A stretch of 8,893 nt of DNA, taken from Bacteroidota bacterium (lineage in GTDB: Bacteria; Bacteroidota; Rhodothermia; Rhodothermales; UBA10348). The notes under the pieces are model-generated. The model ran no database searches and was not told the origin of the DNA. It worked only from the letters and a program-made list of their open reading frames with translations. Below, piece by piece: positions 1 through 7,320 of this stretch. Location: positions 1-8,893 of the forward strand of contig SMXK01000003.1 in assembly GCA_004356265.1 (NCBI GenBank). Reading direction: 5' to 3'. How positions within the stretch are numbered: position 1 is the stretch's first letter; each line of letters starts with the position of its first letter. The translations under genes were made by a program, and so were the position numbers.

Positions 1-361
1 ATTCGGATTCGTCCAGAAGCCGGAATATGATTTCAGAGGTGAGGAAATACGGTAGATTTCCAATCACAAATATTCGCTCTGCGCCACCAGACAGGTCGGC
101 ATACGAACAAGTCAGAATGTCCCCGGCAAAAACTTCAACGTCGGGTAGTGTTTCCTTTAAATGGGTAACCGCTCTATCGTCGATTTCGACCGCGATAAGA
201 TTTGAATACTGTTCTGCCAGGAATCTGGTCAACGCCCCGGTCCCGGCACCAATTTCCACAACGCGATCTTCAGGGCCCGCCCGCAGAGAAGCTGCAATTT
301 TTCGAGCGGTGTTCTGGTCTCGTAAGAAATTCTGACCTAGGCTCTTCCTTGGTTTTATCAT
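1..361 (-). CDS. ksgA: 16S rRNA (adenine1518-N6/adenine1519-N6)-dimethyltransferase, N-terminal part (cut by window edge)
   Basis: By family, this enzyme uses S-adenosylmethionine to dimethylate two adjacent adenines in the 3'-terminal hairpin of 16S rRNA, a late step of small-subunit maturation in the cytoplasm. The visible 120 codons show the family signature in order: the N-terminal KPRKSLGQNFLRD segment (residues 3-15), the SAM-binding motif I EIGAGTGALT (36-45), the acidic residue at the end of beta 2 in AVEID (Glu59), Asp81 in AGDI, and the catalytic NLPY motif (102-105). The rest, including the C-terminal helical domain, lies beyond position 1. The ATG at 361-359 gives the expected N-terminus. 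It lies 10 nt after the stop of the upstream TPR gene, so the two are probably co-transcribed, and the weak AGG before the start overlaps that gap. Nothing looks degenerate. The partial length is due only to the window edge. Confidence 0.96.
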   Translation of the reverse strand, partial: MIKPRKSLGQNFLRDQNTARKIAASLRAGPEDRVVEIGAGTGALTRFLAEQYSNLIAVEIDDRAVTHLKETLPDVEVFAGDILTCSYADLSGGAERIFVIGNLPYFLTSEIIFRLLDESE

Positions 362-371
362 CCTGAACCTG

Positions 372-1580
372 TCACTGTGAGTTGTAGGGCGATTTTAGAT
401 ACTTTTTAGCGCGCTTATGGCTGTCTCCGTTTTTCCGCATGTCCAATACATGCCTGTACGTCCGTTCAGCTTTCTGCCGCCTGCCTTGCAAGTCGTACAC
501 CATCCCCAATCGAAGAGCAGCCTCGATCCGGAACCGAGAATCCTTTTTCTGCCCGGCGGTAAGCCCATCAACGGCCAGAAAAGAAATCTCGGCCTCATCA
601 TATCTGCTGCCCTGCACATGATATCGTCCCGTGTAGAATGCTGCCACCGAAGCCAGTGCATCGGTGTAGCCGGGTTTTCCGGCCGCGTGACCCGTCGTTA
701 CTTCATCGAATGCTTTGAATGCCCGCGACCATCGGCTCCATTTCACATATACCCGTCCTTCCATCAATCTGAAAAAGGCATTATCCGGGTATTTTCCAGT
801 CAACCAGGACGCATACCGTACCGCCCTTTGAAAATCCGGCTCATAAATCAAGTAAATCTGCAAGAGGAAATAAACGGCTTCTGTCTGAATCAACCGCCCC
901 TTTGTCGCTGTTTGCTTTAACAATCGCAATCCTAACTCCCGATCCGCAGACGGGAAGAAAAACAAAATCGGTTTTACGATCGGATATTTTTTCGGTATTA
1001 CAGAAGCGAAATAATTGTACACGCCCGAACCGAACTGGAAATCGGCGTTGCTGGTGTCTGCCTCAGCGATTTCAAAAACATATTCGAGAGCGGCTTTACC
1101 ATCCTTGCCCGCTTTCAACCACTCCTCTCTATTTGATCTTAACCGGCCCCTGAATCCATGTGCCGCCCCTTTGAAAAACATGGCGTCAAAATCTTTCCGA
1201 TTCTTGTCCAGCATTCTTTCAGACCGCTTTATAACACGCGCCATCGCATCATAAAAAGCTTCGTCTTGTGCTTCTTCGCCCGATTCCAGTTGAGGGAGAA
1301 TACGCCACCAGGACACAAGTGATCTCAGAAACGGGCCTACCGGGTGATCGGGATATCTATTCTCAATTGATATAAAAACGGAGTCGGCCGGGCCGTACTC
1401 CATGTTATATAAATGGTGTAATCCCCTTTCGGCATCACGAATGAGTTCTTGATTACTCAGAATCGATCCTTCAATCGTGATTGACGCTCCACGTCGAGGT
1501 GGGTCCCCTTCCTGTGCCGTAGCCGTACCTGCCAGAAACAAACAGGCCATCATGGCAGATAAAAGACAGCGCGAACTCAC
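372..1580 (-). CDS. Secreted tetratricopeptide (TPR)-type protein, function unknown
   Basis: This is a 402-residue protein with a plausible Sec signal peptide: Arg4, a hydrophobic core at about 5-19, and likely cleavage after GTATA near residue 22. No lipobox is evident. The mature part is mostly helical, with TPR-like pairs: about 44-76 (short residues around YNMEYGPADSVF), 230-265, 266-300 (ending in the WSRAFKAFDEV helix), 304-335 and 350-382 (GMVYDLQGRRQKAERTYRHV). The middle holds a conserved-looking block with GVYNYF (186-191) and a Pro/aromatic stretch around 199-210. This recalls the TPR/DUF3808 (Iml2-like) proteins annotated in several bacterial phyla, an assignment made from memory. 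It probably acts as a periplasmic or outer-membrane-associated scaffold, with no enzymatic motif seen. The start is GTG (1580-1578), overlapping the bioY stop in a GTGA arrangement. ATG codons at residues 10 and 11 are alternative starts that still leave a short signal peptide. ksgA follows 10 nt downstream. Confidence 0.82.
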   Translation of the reverse strand: MSSRCLLSAMMACLFLAGTATAQEGDPPRRGASITIEGSILSNQELIRDAERGLHHLYNMEYGPADSVFISIENRYPDHPVGPFLRSLVSWWRILPQLESGEEAQDEAFYDAMARVIKRSERMLDKNRKDFDAMFFKGAAHGFRGRLRSNREEWLKAGKDGKAALEYVFEIAEADTSNADFQFGSGVYNYFASVIPKKYPIVKPILFFFPSADRELGLRLLKQTATKGRLIQTEAVYFLLQIYLIYEPDFQRAVRYASWLTGKYPDNAFFRLMEGRVYVKWSRWSRAFKAFDEVTTGHAAGKPGYTDALASVAAFYTGRYHVQGSRYDEAEISFLAVDGLTAGQKKDSRFRIEAALRLGMVYDLQGRRQKAERTYRHVLDMRKNGDSHKRAKKYLKSPYNSQ

Positions 1581-2176
1581 CGGTCCGCTTTTTTCCGGGA
1601 GAATGTTCGCGTTCCAGAGTAGATAAGGCCGACTAGAAGAACCTTTGCGAAATCAACCGGGATAAACCTAAGCCACCCTTTATCAATCGACTCAAACCAT
1701 GTTGTGTGCTCCGCGGCAAAATGAAGCCAGATAACACCACATGCGAATAACGTAACCGATGCGGCCATGAGTGACAGTACACTTCCCAACAGGCCGTTCC
1801 ACTTCCTGGAAACCAGCCCGGCAACGGCCGCTGACAAGGGAAATCCAAATAGATACCCCGCTGTAACGCCGTAGAATAAAATCGCGGGTCCCATCTGGCC
1901 CCCGGCATAAACGGGCAGGAATAATCCGACTAACAGATATAAAACCTGTGCCAGCAGACCGTTTCTCCAGCCCAGAAAAAGACCGCTCCCGTACACAGCC
2001 AAAGTCTGGAGCGTAAAGGGTACCTCCCAGACATAGATTTGAAACTGTGCACCGAGTGCGGTAAGAAATGCAAAACCAACGATGCAAAGAACCTGAACGG
2101 CTGCTCCGGTCTCGGCGCTTCTCAAGGCATCTACGGTTGAACGATGATTTGAGTGTAGCAATGCAACTGAATCCAT
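1577..2176 (-). CDS. bioY: Biotin transporter substrate-binding (S) component BioY
   Basis: BioY is the membrane-embedded biotin-binding subunit of an ECF-type importer. It works alone at low efficiency or with an energy-coupling module (BioM/BioN or EcfAAT), none of which is encoded here. The 199-residue protein has about six hydrophobic segments (roughly 27-44, 58-70, 74-90, 96-118, 128-152 and 172-188). It carries the family signatures VPFTLQTLAV (52-61), the LPVYAGGQMG loop (87-96), the TAGYLFGF segment (105-112) and the C-terminal PVDFAKVL with Asp175 and Lys178. Length is slightly above the usual 180-190 because of a hydrophilic N-terminal extension of about 25 residues. The ATG at 2176-2174 is the first plausible start, with no clear Shine-Dalgarno. 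The gene follows metH by 83 nt and its stop overlaps the GTG of the TPR gene, suggesting translational coupling. No biotin synthesis gene is in the window, so uptake of exogenous biotin is a possible but unproven dependence. Confidence 0.93.
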   Translation of the reverse strand: MDSVALLHSNHRSTVDALRSAETGAAVQVLCIVGFAFLTALGAQFQIYVWEVPFTLQTLAVYGSGLFLGWRNGLLAQVLYLLVGLFLPVYAGGQMGPAILFYGVTAGYLFGFPLSAAVAGLVSRKWNGLLGSVLSLMAASVTLFACGVIWLHFAAEHTTWFESIDKGWLRFIPVDFAKVLLVGLIYSGTRTFSRKKADR

Positions 2177-2259
2177 GACGCGATTTTATTCTGTATGTGT
2201 ATTTTCCGTCCCCGAAGATACGGGGTATCTGACCGTTAACGCCAACGTATGTTTTGTGA
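2177..2259 (-). promoter_or_regulatory. metH-bioY intergenic leader with small hairpins (possible regulatory region)
   Basis: This is the longest gap inside the second gene run. It contains a CCCCG/CGGGG inverted repeat (2210-2214 and 2221-2225, 6-nt loop) and an overlapping, mutually exclusive GATAC/GTATC repeat (2217-2221 and 2225-2229). An 8-bp palindrome CGTTAACG sits at 2234-2241. No T-run follows the hairpins on either strand, so this is not an intrinsic terminator. I could not identify a convincing promoter or a two-armed BirA operator. Calling it regulatory is an inference from position and structure only. Confidence 0.25.
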
Positions 2260-5200
2260 TTACTGCGCTGGCGAGGTCGCAGTTGCGCTCGAATTCGCGG
2301 TCGCCCCTTCTTGCTCCGCATCGTACGCCAATCGCGACGCCAACCATCTTTCCACGTCTTTCACGTCCATATTTTTTCTGGCCGCATAGTCTGAAATCTG
2401 GTCTCGTGCGATCTGTCCTGCATTAAAATATTCGGCAGCTTCAGAGGCGAATAAAAGACCGCAAACCGAAGAGGCGGGATTCATCGCCAGGCTTTCTGTA
2501 AGAGTGATTCCTGTAAGCTGCTCTGCGTCCAGCAGGTCCCACAAAATCCATTTTTCGGTATGGTCAGGCTGTGCAGGATAACCGGGAGCCGGCCGGATGC
2601 CTCTGTATTTTTCGCGGATCAAATCATCCCGTGAATACCGTTCTTCAGTGGCGTAGCCCCATAATTCTGTCCTGACACGTTCGTGCAACCACTCGGTTAA
2701 TGCTTCCACAAATCTGTCTGCCAATGATTTAACAAGAATCGCGCTGTAATCATCGTTATCGTCCTCAAAAGTCTTGACGAGATCAGCCACGCCTCTTCCC
2801 GCAGAAACTGCAAATGCGCCCAGATAATCCTGGTGTCCAACCGGTGCTACGAAATCAGACAGTGCCCGATTGGGTTTCCCTTTGGCCTTTTTTGATTGTT
2901 GCCTCAGCATATGCAGCGTTGCCAGAATCTGCGTTCGAGATTCATCCGTATACAGGTTGATGTCATCCATATCCGAATTCGCCGGAAAAAGACCGAGAAC
3001 GGCATCCAGTTGTATTAAATTATTCAGACAGATGTCATCGAGCATGTCCTCGGCATCTTCAAACAACTGTGATGCTGCTTCTCCCCTCTTTTCATCCGAC
3101 AAAATCGCAGGATATTTTCCGGGCAATTCCCACGCCTGGAAAAACGGTGTCCAGTCAATGTATTGGCGAATAACCGATAAGGCCGGTGTTGATATCTTTC
3201 GATTTCCCGTGAATGACGGTTTGCACGGAAGGTTGTTGCCGAAATCTAACCGCAGTTTGTTTTCACGCGCTTCTGCGAGTGAAATGTATTTAATTTTTTG
3301 AAGACGACGTGCGTGTCGGTCTCTTCGATCTGCGTACAAGGTCTTTATGCCGGCTGTAAACGCCGCCTTACCATCCGTGCTCGTTAGTTGCTGCACAACG
3401 TTTACGCTGCGCGAGGCATCCAGAACATGCACCACCGGGGCATCGTAGGCCGGCTCGATTTTTACGGCCGTATGTACCTCGGACGTCGTCGCACCTCCGA
3501 TCAATAAGGGAATATCCATTCCGCGTCGCTTCATTTCGCGCGCCACATATATCATCTCATCGAGCGACGGGGTAATAAGCCCACTCAACCCAACGATATC
3601 CACTTTAAGTCGAACGGCTTCGTCGAGGATTTTTTGAGCCGATACCATTACACCTAAATCAATTACATCAATATTATTGCAGCCCAACACCACACCAACG
3701 ATATTTTTACCGATATCATGCACATCTCCCTTCACCGTCGCCATTAGAACCCGCGTTTTACGCTTCTTTCCTGCGGATAATTTTTGCTCTTCCTCGATAA
3801 ACGGGATCAGGTAGCCGACAGATTTTTTCATCACCCGGGCGCTCTTGACCACCTGCGGCAGAAACATTTGCCCGGCACCAAATAGATCGCCTACATGATT
3901 CATTCCGTCCATGAGTGGGCCTTCGATGACCAGAAGCGCGCTTCCCAGGTTTTGCCGAGCCTCTTCTGTATCACCCTCAATAAATTCGGTGATACCTTTT
4001 ACTAGCGAATACTCAAGGCGCTCATTCACCGGCTTCTGTCTCCATTCCGCGTCTGCAACAGCCACGATGGCGCTTCCTCCGGCAAACTCACCCGCCAATT
4101 CGACAAGCGCTTCCGTTGCTCCTGAATTCCGATTGAAAAGAACGTCTTCGATTCCGGTAAGGAGTCGCTCAGGAATCTGATCATACACCTCGATCTGCCC
4201 GGCATTCACAATTCCCATATCCATTCCTGCCTTGATGGCGTGGAATAAAAAGGCGGTATGAATAGATTCTCTGACCCGGTTATTTCCCCTGAATGAGAAC
4301 GATACATTGCTCACGCCCCCTGACACTCTCGCTCCCGGAAGATTCTCCTTTATCCACCGGATGGCCTCGATATAGTCAAGTGCGTACTTGTTGTGGGCGT
4401 CGATACCAGTCGCAACAGCGAAAATATTCGGATCGAAAATTATGTCTTCGGCCGGCATCCCGGCAGTTTCAGTCAGAAGGTCATACGCGCGGCGACAGAT
4501 CATTTTCCTTCTGTCAAGGGTGTCAGCCTGGCCATCCTCGTCGAACGCCATCACAATGACCGCAGCGCCCAGGTCCCGCGCCTTCGTAGCATGCTCGAGG
4601 AATATTTCTTCCCCCTCTTTCAGGCTGATAGAATTAACTATTCCCTTACCCTGTATACACTTCAAACCACATTCAATAACTTCCCATTTCGAGGAATCAA
4701 TCATCACCGGAACGCGGGCAATATCCGGTTCGGTGGCTATCAGATTCAAAAACCGTGTCATGGCACCGGCTGAATCCAACATACCTTCGTCCATATTGAC
4801 GTCGATGATCTGTGCCCCACTTTGCACCTGCTGAAGCGCTACGGCCAGCGCTTCTTCATATTGATCTTCCAGGATCAGGCTGGCGAACTTCCGTGATCCG
4901 GTCACATTAGTCCGTTCGCCGATGTTGACAAAATTCAGGTCTTTTCGAAACACAAGAGGCTCAAGACCGCTGAGTTGCAACGTGTTCTTCGCAGCAGCCG
5001 GCGTTCGCGGCCCATATTCCGCAGCCGCGGCAGCTATGGCCCTGATGTGGTCGGGCGTGCTACCACAGCAGCCACCAACAAGATTCAGAAGACCGTCTGA
5101 TGCGTATGAATGAATCTGAGACGCCATAAAGGCAGGCGTTTCGTCGTAGCCTCCGAATTCGTTCGGAAGCCCGGCGTTCGGATACAAACTGGTCCTGACT

Positions 5201-5991
5201 GGTGCGATCCGCGAAAGTGTTTCTATGTACGGTCTCATCTGATCGGACCCCAGAGAACAATTCAACCCGATGCTCATCAGATTCGGGGTGTGTGCAACGG
5301 AAATCCAGAACGCTTCTGTTGATTGTCCAGACAAGGTGCGACCGGATTGGTCCACAATCGTACCCGAAATCATCACTGGAATGTTAACACCTAACTCCCT
5401 CGTCAGAACTGCAATCGCATATATCGCAGCTTTCGCGTTGAGGGCATCCGTAATCGTTTCGACCAGCAGGATATCTACGCCACCGTCTATCAACCCCTTG
5501 ATCTGTTCGCGGTACGATAACATAACGTCATCGAACGTGCGTGACCGGAAGCCGGGATCTTCAACATCCGGTGACATTGATAGTGTAATATTCGTGGGGC
5601 CCATCGCCCCCGCCACGAATCGAGGCTTGCTTCCAGGTTCCGAAGCAGCCGCATCTGCAGCGCTTCGAGCGATTGAGGCAGACGCCTTGTTCAGATCATA
5701 AACCAGATGCCCGGTGGCATAGTCCGCCTGCGAGATGCTGTTTGCGTTGAACGTATTCGTTTCAATGATATCCGCGCCGGCATCTAAAAATTGCTCATGG
5801 ATATCACGAATGACCTCTGGCTTTGTGAGACTCAAGAGATCGTTGTTGCCCCTGAGTTCTGACTCATGATCTGCCAGTAACCTACCACGAAAATCATCCT
5901 CGGTCAAAGATGCCTTCTGGATCATCGTACCCATTGCACCATCCAGTACAAGTATCCTCTTTTCAAGCTCGTTCTTTAGAACGTCAGTCAT
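2260..5991 (-). CDS. metH: Cobalamin-dependent methionine synthase (5-methyltetrahydrofolate--homocysteine methyltransferase), full length
   Basis: MetH moves a methyl group from 5-methyltetrahydrofolate through cobalamin to homocysteine, giving methionine and tetrahydrofolate in the cytoplasm. All four modules are present in 1243 residues (E. coli, 1227). The homocysteine domain (about 1-330) has LDGAMGTMIQ near the start and the zinc ligands Cys245, Cys308 and Cys309 (GLNCS, GGCCGS). The folate-binding domain (about 350-615) has NIGERTNVTGS and MIDSSKWEV. The helical cap (about 640-740) precedes the B12 Rossmann domain (about 745-880), which has the lower axial ligand His758 in GDVHDIGKN, with Asp756 and Ser809 as its relay partners. 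The reactivation (AdoMet-binding) domain (about 920-1220) has Asp946 and RPAPGY at 1133-1138. A low-complexity Ala/Ser/Thr tail ends the protein. The ATG at 5991 has a GAGG six bases upstream, the clearest Shine-Dalgarno in the window. No cobalamin or SAM riboswitch fits in the 45-nt gap to the upstream hydrolase gene. The protein looks fully functional. Confidence 0.98.
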   Translation of the reverse strand: MTDVLKNELEKRILVLDGAMGTMIQKASLTEDDFRGRLLADHESELRGNNDLLSLTKPEVIRDIHEQFLDAGADIIETNTFNANSISQADYATGHLVYDLNKASASIARSAADAAASEPGSKPRFVAGAMGPTNITLSMSPDVEDPGFRSRTFDDVMLSYREQIKGLIDGGVDILLVETITDALNAKAAIYAIAVLTRELGVNIPVMISGTIVDQSGRTLSGQSTEAFWISVAHTPNLMSIGLNCSLGSDQMRPYIETLSRIAPVRTSLYPNAGLPNEFGGYDETPAFMASQIHSYASDGLLNLVGGCCGSTPDHIRAIAAAAAEYGPRTPAAAKNTLQLSGLEPLVFRKDLNFVNIGERTNVTGSRKFASLILEDQYEEALAVALQQVQSGAQIIDVNMDEGMLDSAGAMTRFLNLIATEPDIARVPVMIDSSKWEVIECGLKCIQGKGIVNSISLKEGEEIFLEHATKARDLGAAVIVMAFDEDGQADTLDRRKMICRRAYDLLTETAGMPAEDIIFDPNIFAVATGIDAHNKYALDYIEAIRWIKENLPGARVSGGVSNVSFSFRGNNRVRESIHTAFLFHAIKAGMDMGIVNAGQIEVYDQIPERLLTGIEDVLFNRNSGATEALVELAGEFAGGSAIVAVADAEWRQKPVNERLEYSLVKGITEFIEGDTEEARQNLGSALLVIEGPLMDGMNHVGDLFGAGQMFLPQVVKSARVMKKSVGYLIPFIEEEQKLSAGKKRKTRVLMATVKGDVHDIGKNIVGVVLGCNNIDVIDLGVMVSAQKILDEAVRLKVDIVGLSGLITPSLDEMIYVAREMKRRGMDIPLLIGGATTSEVHTAVKIEPAYDAPVVHVLDASRSVNVVQQLTSTDGKAAFTAGIKTLYADRRDRHARRLQKIKYISLAEARENKLRLDFGNNLPCKPSFTGNRKISTPALSVIRQYIDWTPFFQAWELPGKYPAILSDEKRGEAASQLFEDAEDMLDDICLNNLIQLDAVLGLFPANSDMDDINLYTDESRTQILATLHMLRQQSKKAKGKPNRALSDFVAPVGHQDYLGAFAVSAGRGVADLVKTFEDDNDDYSAILVKSLADRFVEALTEWLHERVRTELWGYATEERYSRDDLIREKYRGIRPAPGYPAQPDHTEKWILWDLLDAEQLTGITLTESLAMNPASSVCGLLFASEAAEYFNAGQIARDQISDYAARKNMDVKDVERWLASRLAYDAEQEGATANSSATATSPAQ

Positions 5992-6036
5992 TCAGGTCCT
6001 CAGAAAAATCGGATTTCGCGAAACGGTCCAACGGAT

Positions 6037-6888
6037 TCACACGTTCATGGATCCATCAACTAATGCGCCTAAGACCGCATCGGCAAAGGACTCGGGTGCA
6101 TCTGCGTGCATCCAGTGACCCGTACCTTTGAGGACTTCTATCCGGGCTTCGGGAAACAGCCTCAATATCGCCGGATAGTGCTTTTCGCTGATGTAATCGG
6201 AAAGTTCACCCTTCAGGAAAAGGGTCTCGCCCGTGAAGGGCGGCCAGCCATCGACTTCTTCCCGAAGCTCCATATAAGACGCCTGGATCACTTCCAGATT
6301 TATCATCCATTCGAATCCTCCCGCCTTTCGAACCAGGTTTTTCATCAGGAATTGTCTGACCGCAGCGGTCGGGAGGGTTTCGGCCAACACGGCGTCTATC
6401 TCCTGTCGCGTTCCATACTTGCCTGGTTGAACGCTGCGTAGTGCCTTAAAAATGTGTGCGTGTTTATCTGGATATGGAACGGGCGAAACATCGGCAATGA
6501 CGAGTCTGTCAACGCGATCCGGATAGGTCAAGGCAAAATGCATAGCCGTTTTTCCTCCCATGGAATGCCCGAGTATCGATACCGTGTCAATATCGAGGTC
6601 ATCAAGCAACTCAAGCAGATCAGAGACCATGTCATTGAACGTAAATGAATCAGAGTGGGGCGAACGTCCATGATTTCGTTGGTCCACCACATACACATCG
6701 CTCACCTTGCTGAATCTGTTGGCTGACAAGGAGTGCCAATTCCCCCCGGCGCCGAAAAGGCCATGAAGGATAATCAGCGGTGATGAGTCAGCGTTCGAAG
6801 TTTGTATTGCAGCATCTCCCGTTCCATGACCCGGCTTATTCTCGGAAACGCTATTGGAATGCGGGTATTTTCTGTAAAACAACTTCAT
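6037..6888 (-). CDS. Alpha/beta hydrolase of the YbfF/ABHD11 esterase type
   Basis: This is a 283-residue cytoplasmic alpha/beta-hydrolase, probably a small-ester or acyl-thioester hydrolase; the natural substrate cannot be read from sequence. It shows the oxyanion-side motif LHGLFGAGGNW (41-51), DQRNHGRS (69-76), the nucleophile elbow GHSMGG with Ser109, the strand IADVSPVPYP (131-140) whose Asp133 is the likely acid residue in this family (Asp231 is an alternative), and GTGHWMHAD with His258. These motifs in this spacing are typical of YbfF/ABHD11. The first strand (KLFYRKYP) is separated from LIILHG by a hydrophilic insert of about 25 residues (10-35), longer than in E. coli YbfF. I place the start at the ATG 6888-6886. 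An in-frame TTG at 6939 would put translation inside the terminator hairpin upstream and add a non-conserved leader. No good Shine-Dalgarno precedes the ATG. metH follows after 45 nt, so the two are probably co-transcribed. Confidence 0.9.
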   Translation of the reverse strand: MKLFYRKYPHSNSVSENKPGHGTGDAAIQTSNADSSPLIILHGLFGAGGNWHSLSANRFSKVSDVYVVDQRNHGRSPHSDSFTFNDMVSDLLELLDDLDIDTVSILGHSMGGKTAMHFALTYPDRVDRLVIADVSPVPYPDKHAHIFKALRSVQPGKYGTRQEIDAVLAETLPTAAVRQFLMKNLVRKAGGFEWMINLEVIQASYMELREEVDGWPPFTGETLFLKGELSDYISEKHYPAILRLFPEARIEVLKGTGHWMHADAPESFADAVLGALVDGSMNV

Positions 6889-6917
6889 GTTTCGAGGAAT
6901 TGAGCGAATGCGGAGAC

Positions 6918-6952
6918 AAAAAAAGCCTGATGTCTGCAAGAAACATCAGGCT
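6918..6952 (-). terminator. Rho-independent terminator after the menE/small membrane protein unit
   Basis: A perfect 10-bp inverted repeat (AGCCTGATGT at 6924-6933 and its complement at 6943-6952) encloses a 9-nt loop. On the minus strand it is followed at once by a run of T residues (plus-strand A-run 6918-6924). It lies 47 nt after the stop of the 94-aa gene and 29 nt before the hydrolase ATG. The T-run is on the minus-strand 3' side only, so it terminates minus-strand transcription. The promoter of the hydrolase-metH run must therefore lie very close to, or overlap, this hairpin unless there is readthrough. Confidence 0.88.
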
Positions 6953-6999
6953 AACGATCGATCGAAGCAAAAGCTTCTCTCAAAATGTGTCGGGCGTAC

Positions 7000-7284
7000 T
7001 CATTCCTTGTCTGATTCGTCAGGAGAGGAGTCAGAATCTGTGGCGGTGCTTTCGTCGACTTCGGATTCGTTAGAATCTGCTTCGCACGATTCTTCAGATC
7101 TGCAACAACTGCGTCCGCGACAGCCGCATAACATCCAGACCACAAGCACGATCAACAATATTTTTGGAAATCCATGAAATCCGTACATACCAATCCCGTG
7201 GCTGAAAAAGCCGCCGTTTGAAAGCGTAAGCACGAGAACGGCCAGCGCGCCAAGCAAGAATAGTTTGGATTTATCTTTAAACAT
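7000..7284 (-). CDS. Small two-segment membrane protein with Cys-rich patch and acidic Ser/Asp/Glu tail, unknown function
   Basis: I do not recognise this 94-residue protein. It begins with a lysine-rich MFKDKSK, then a hydrophobic segment (about 8-22), a Gly/Phe/His-containing loop (NGGFFSHGIGMYGFHGF, 23-39) and a second hydrophobic segment (about 41-53). Straight after come Cys53, Cys55, Cys60, Cys61 and Cys67 in a CGC-x4-CC-x5-C pattern with arginines between them. The last 30 or so residues are almost only Ser, Asp, Glu and Thr. By the positive-inside rule, with both lysine-rich and arginine-rich flanks, both termini would face the cytoplasm. The cysteines could bind a metal or be oxidised, but that is speculation. 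The start is ATG 7284-7282, 36 nt after the menE stop with no Shine-Dalgarno, and the terminator follows 47 nt downstream. This suggests it is the last gene of the men transcript. The clean frame, hydrophobic patterning and position argue that it is real. Confidence 0.72.
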   Translation of the reverse strand: MFKDKSKLFLLGALAVLVLTLSNGGFFSHGIGMYGFHGFPKILLIVLVVWMLCGCRGRSCCRSEESCEADSNESEVDESTATDSDSSPDESDKE

Positions 7285-7320
7285 GTCTTTAAGTATTGAT
7301 TACAGAGTTCCACTACGATC

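Noticed and set aside
27..335. 102-codon plus-strand frame
   Set aside because: It is antisense to ksgA, whose SAM-binding and NLPY motifs are unmistakable.
417..920. 167-codon open frame on the plus strand
   Set aside because: It lies wholly antisense to the TPR gene, which has a signal peptide and repeat pattern. Its translation has no recognisable domain or ribosome binding site.
2183..2188. TAAAAT as a -10 box for bioY
   Set aside because: It lies only six bases before the bioY ATG, too close for a normal transcription start, and has no matching -35 element.
2234..2241. CGTTAACG palindrome as half of a BirA (biotin repressor) operator
   Set aside because: Known BirA sites need two spaced half-sites. 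I see only one GTTAAC and no partner at a suitable distance, so an operator call is unsupported.
1692..2321. 209-codon minus-strand frame crossing the metH-bioY gap
   Set aside because: It overlaps both the metH C-terminus and most of bioY in another frame. Its translation is Arg/Ser-rich without a domain, typical of a shadow frame.
5992..6036. Cobalamin or SAM riboswitch before metH
   Set aside because: The gap to the upstream hydrolase gene is only 45 nt, far too short for either class, and no B12-box-like sequence is visible.
6964..6977. GAAGC-AAAA-GCTTC mini-hairpin as a second terminator
   Set aside because: The stem is only 5 bp and no T-run follows on either strand. The 10-bp hairpin just downstream is the convincing terminator.
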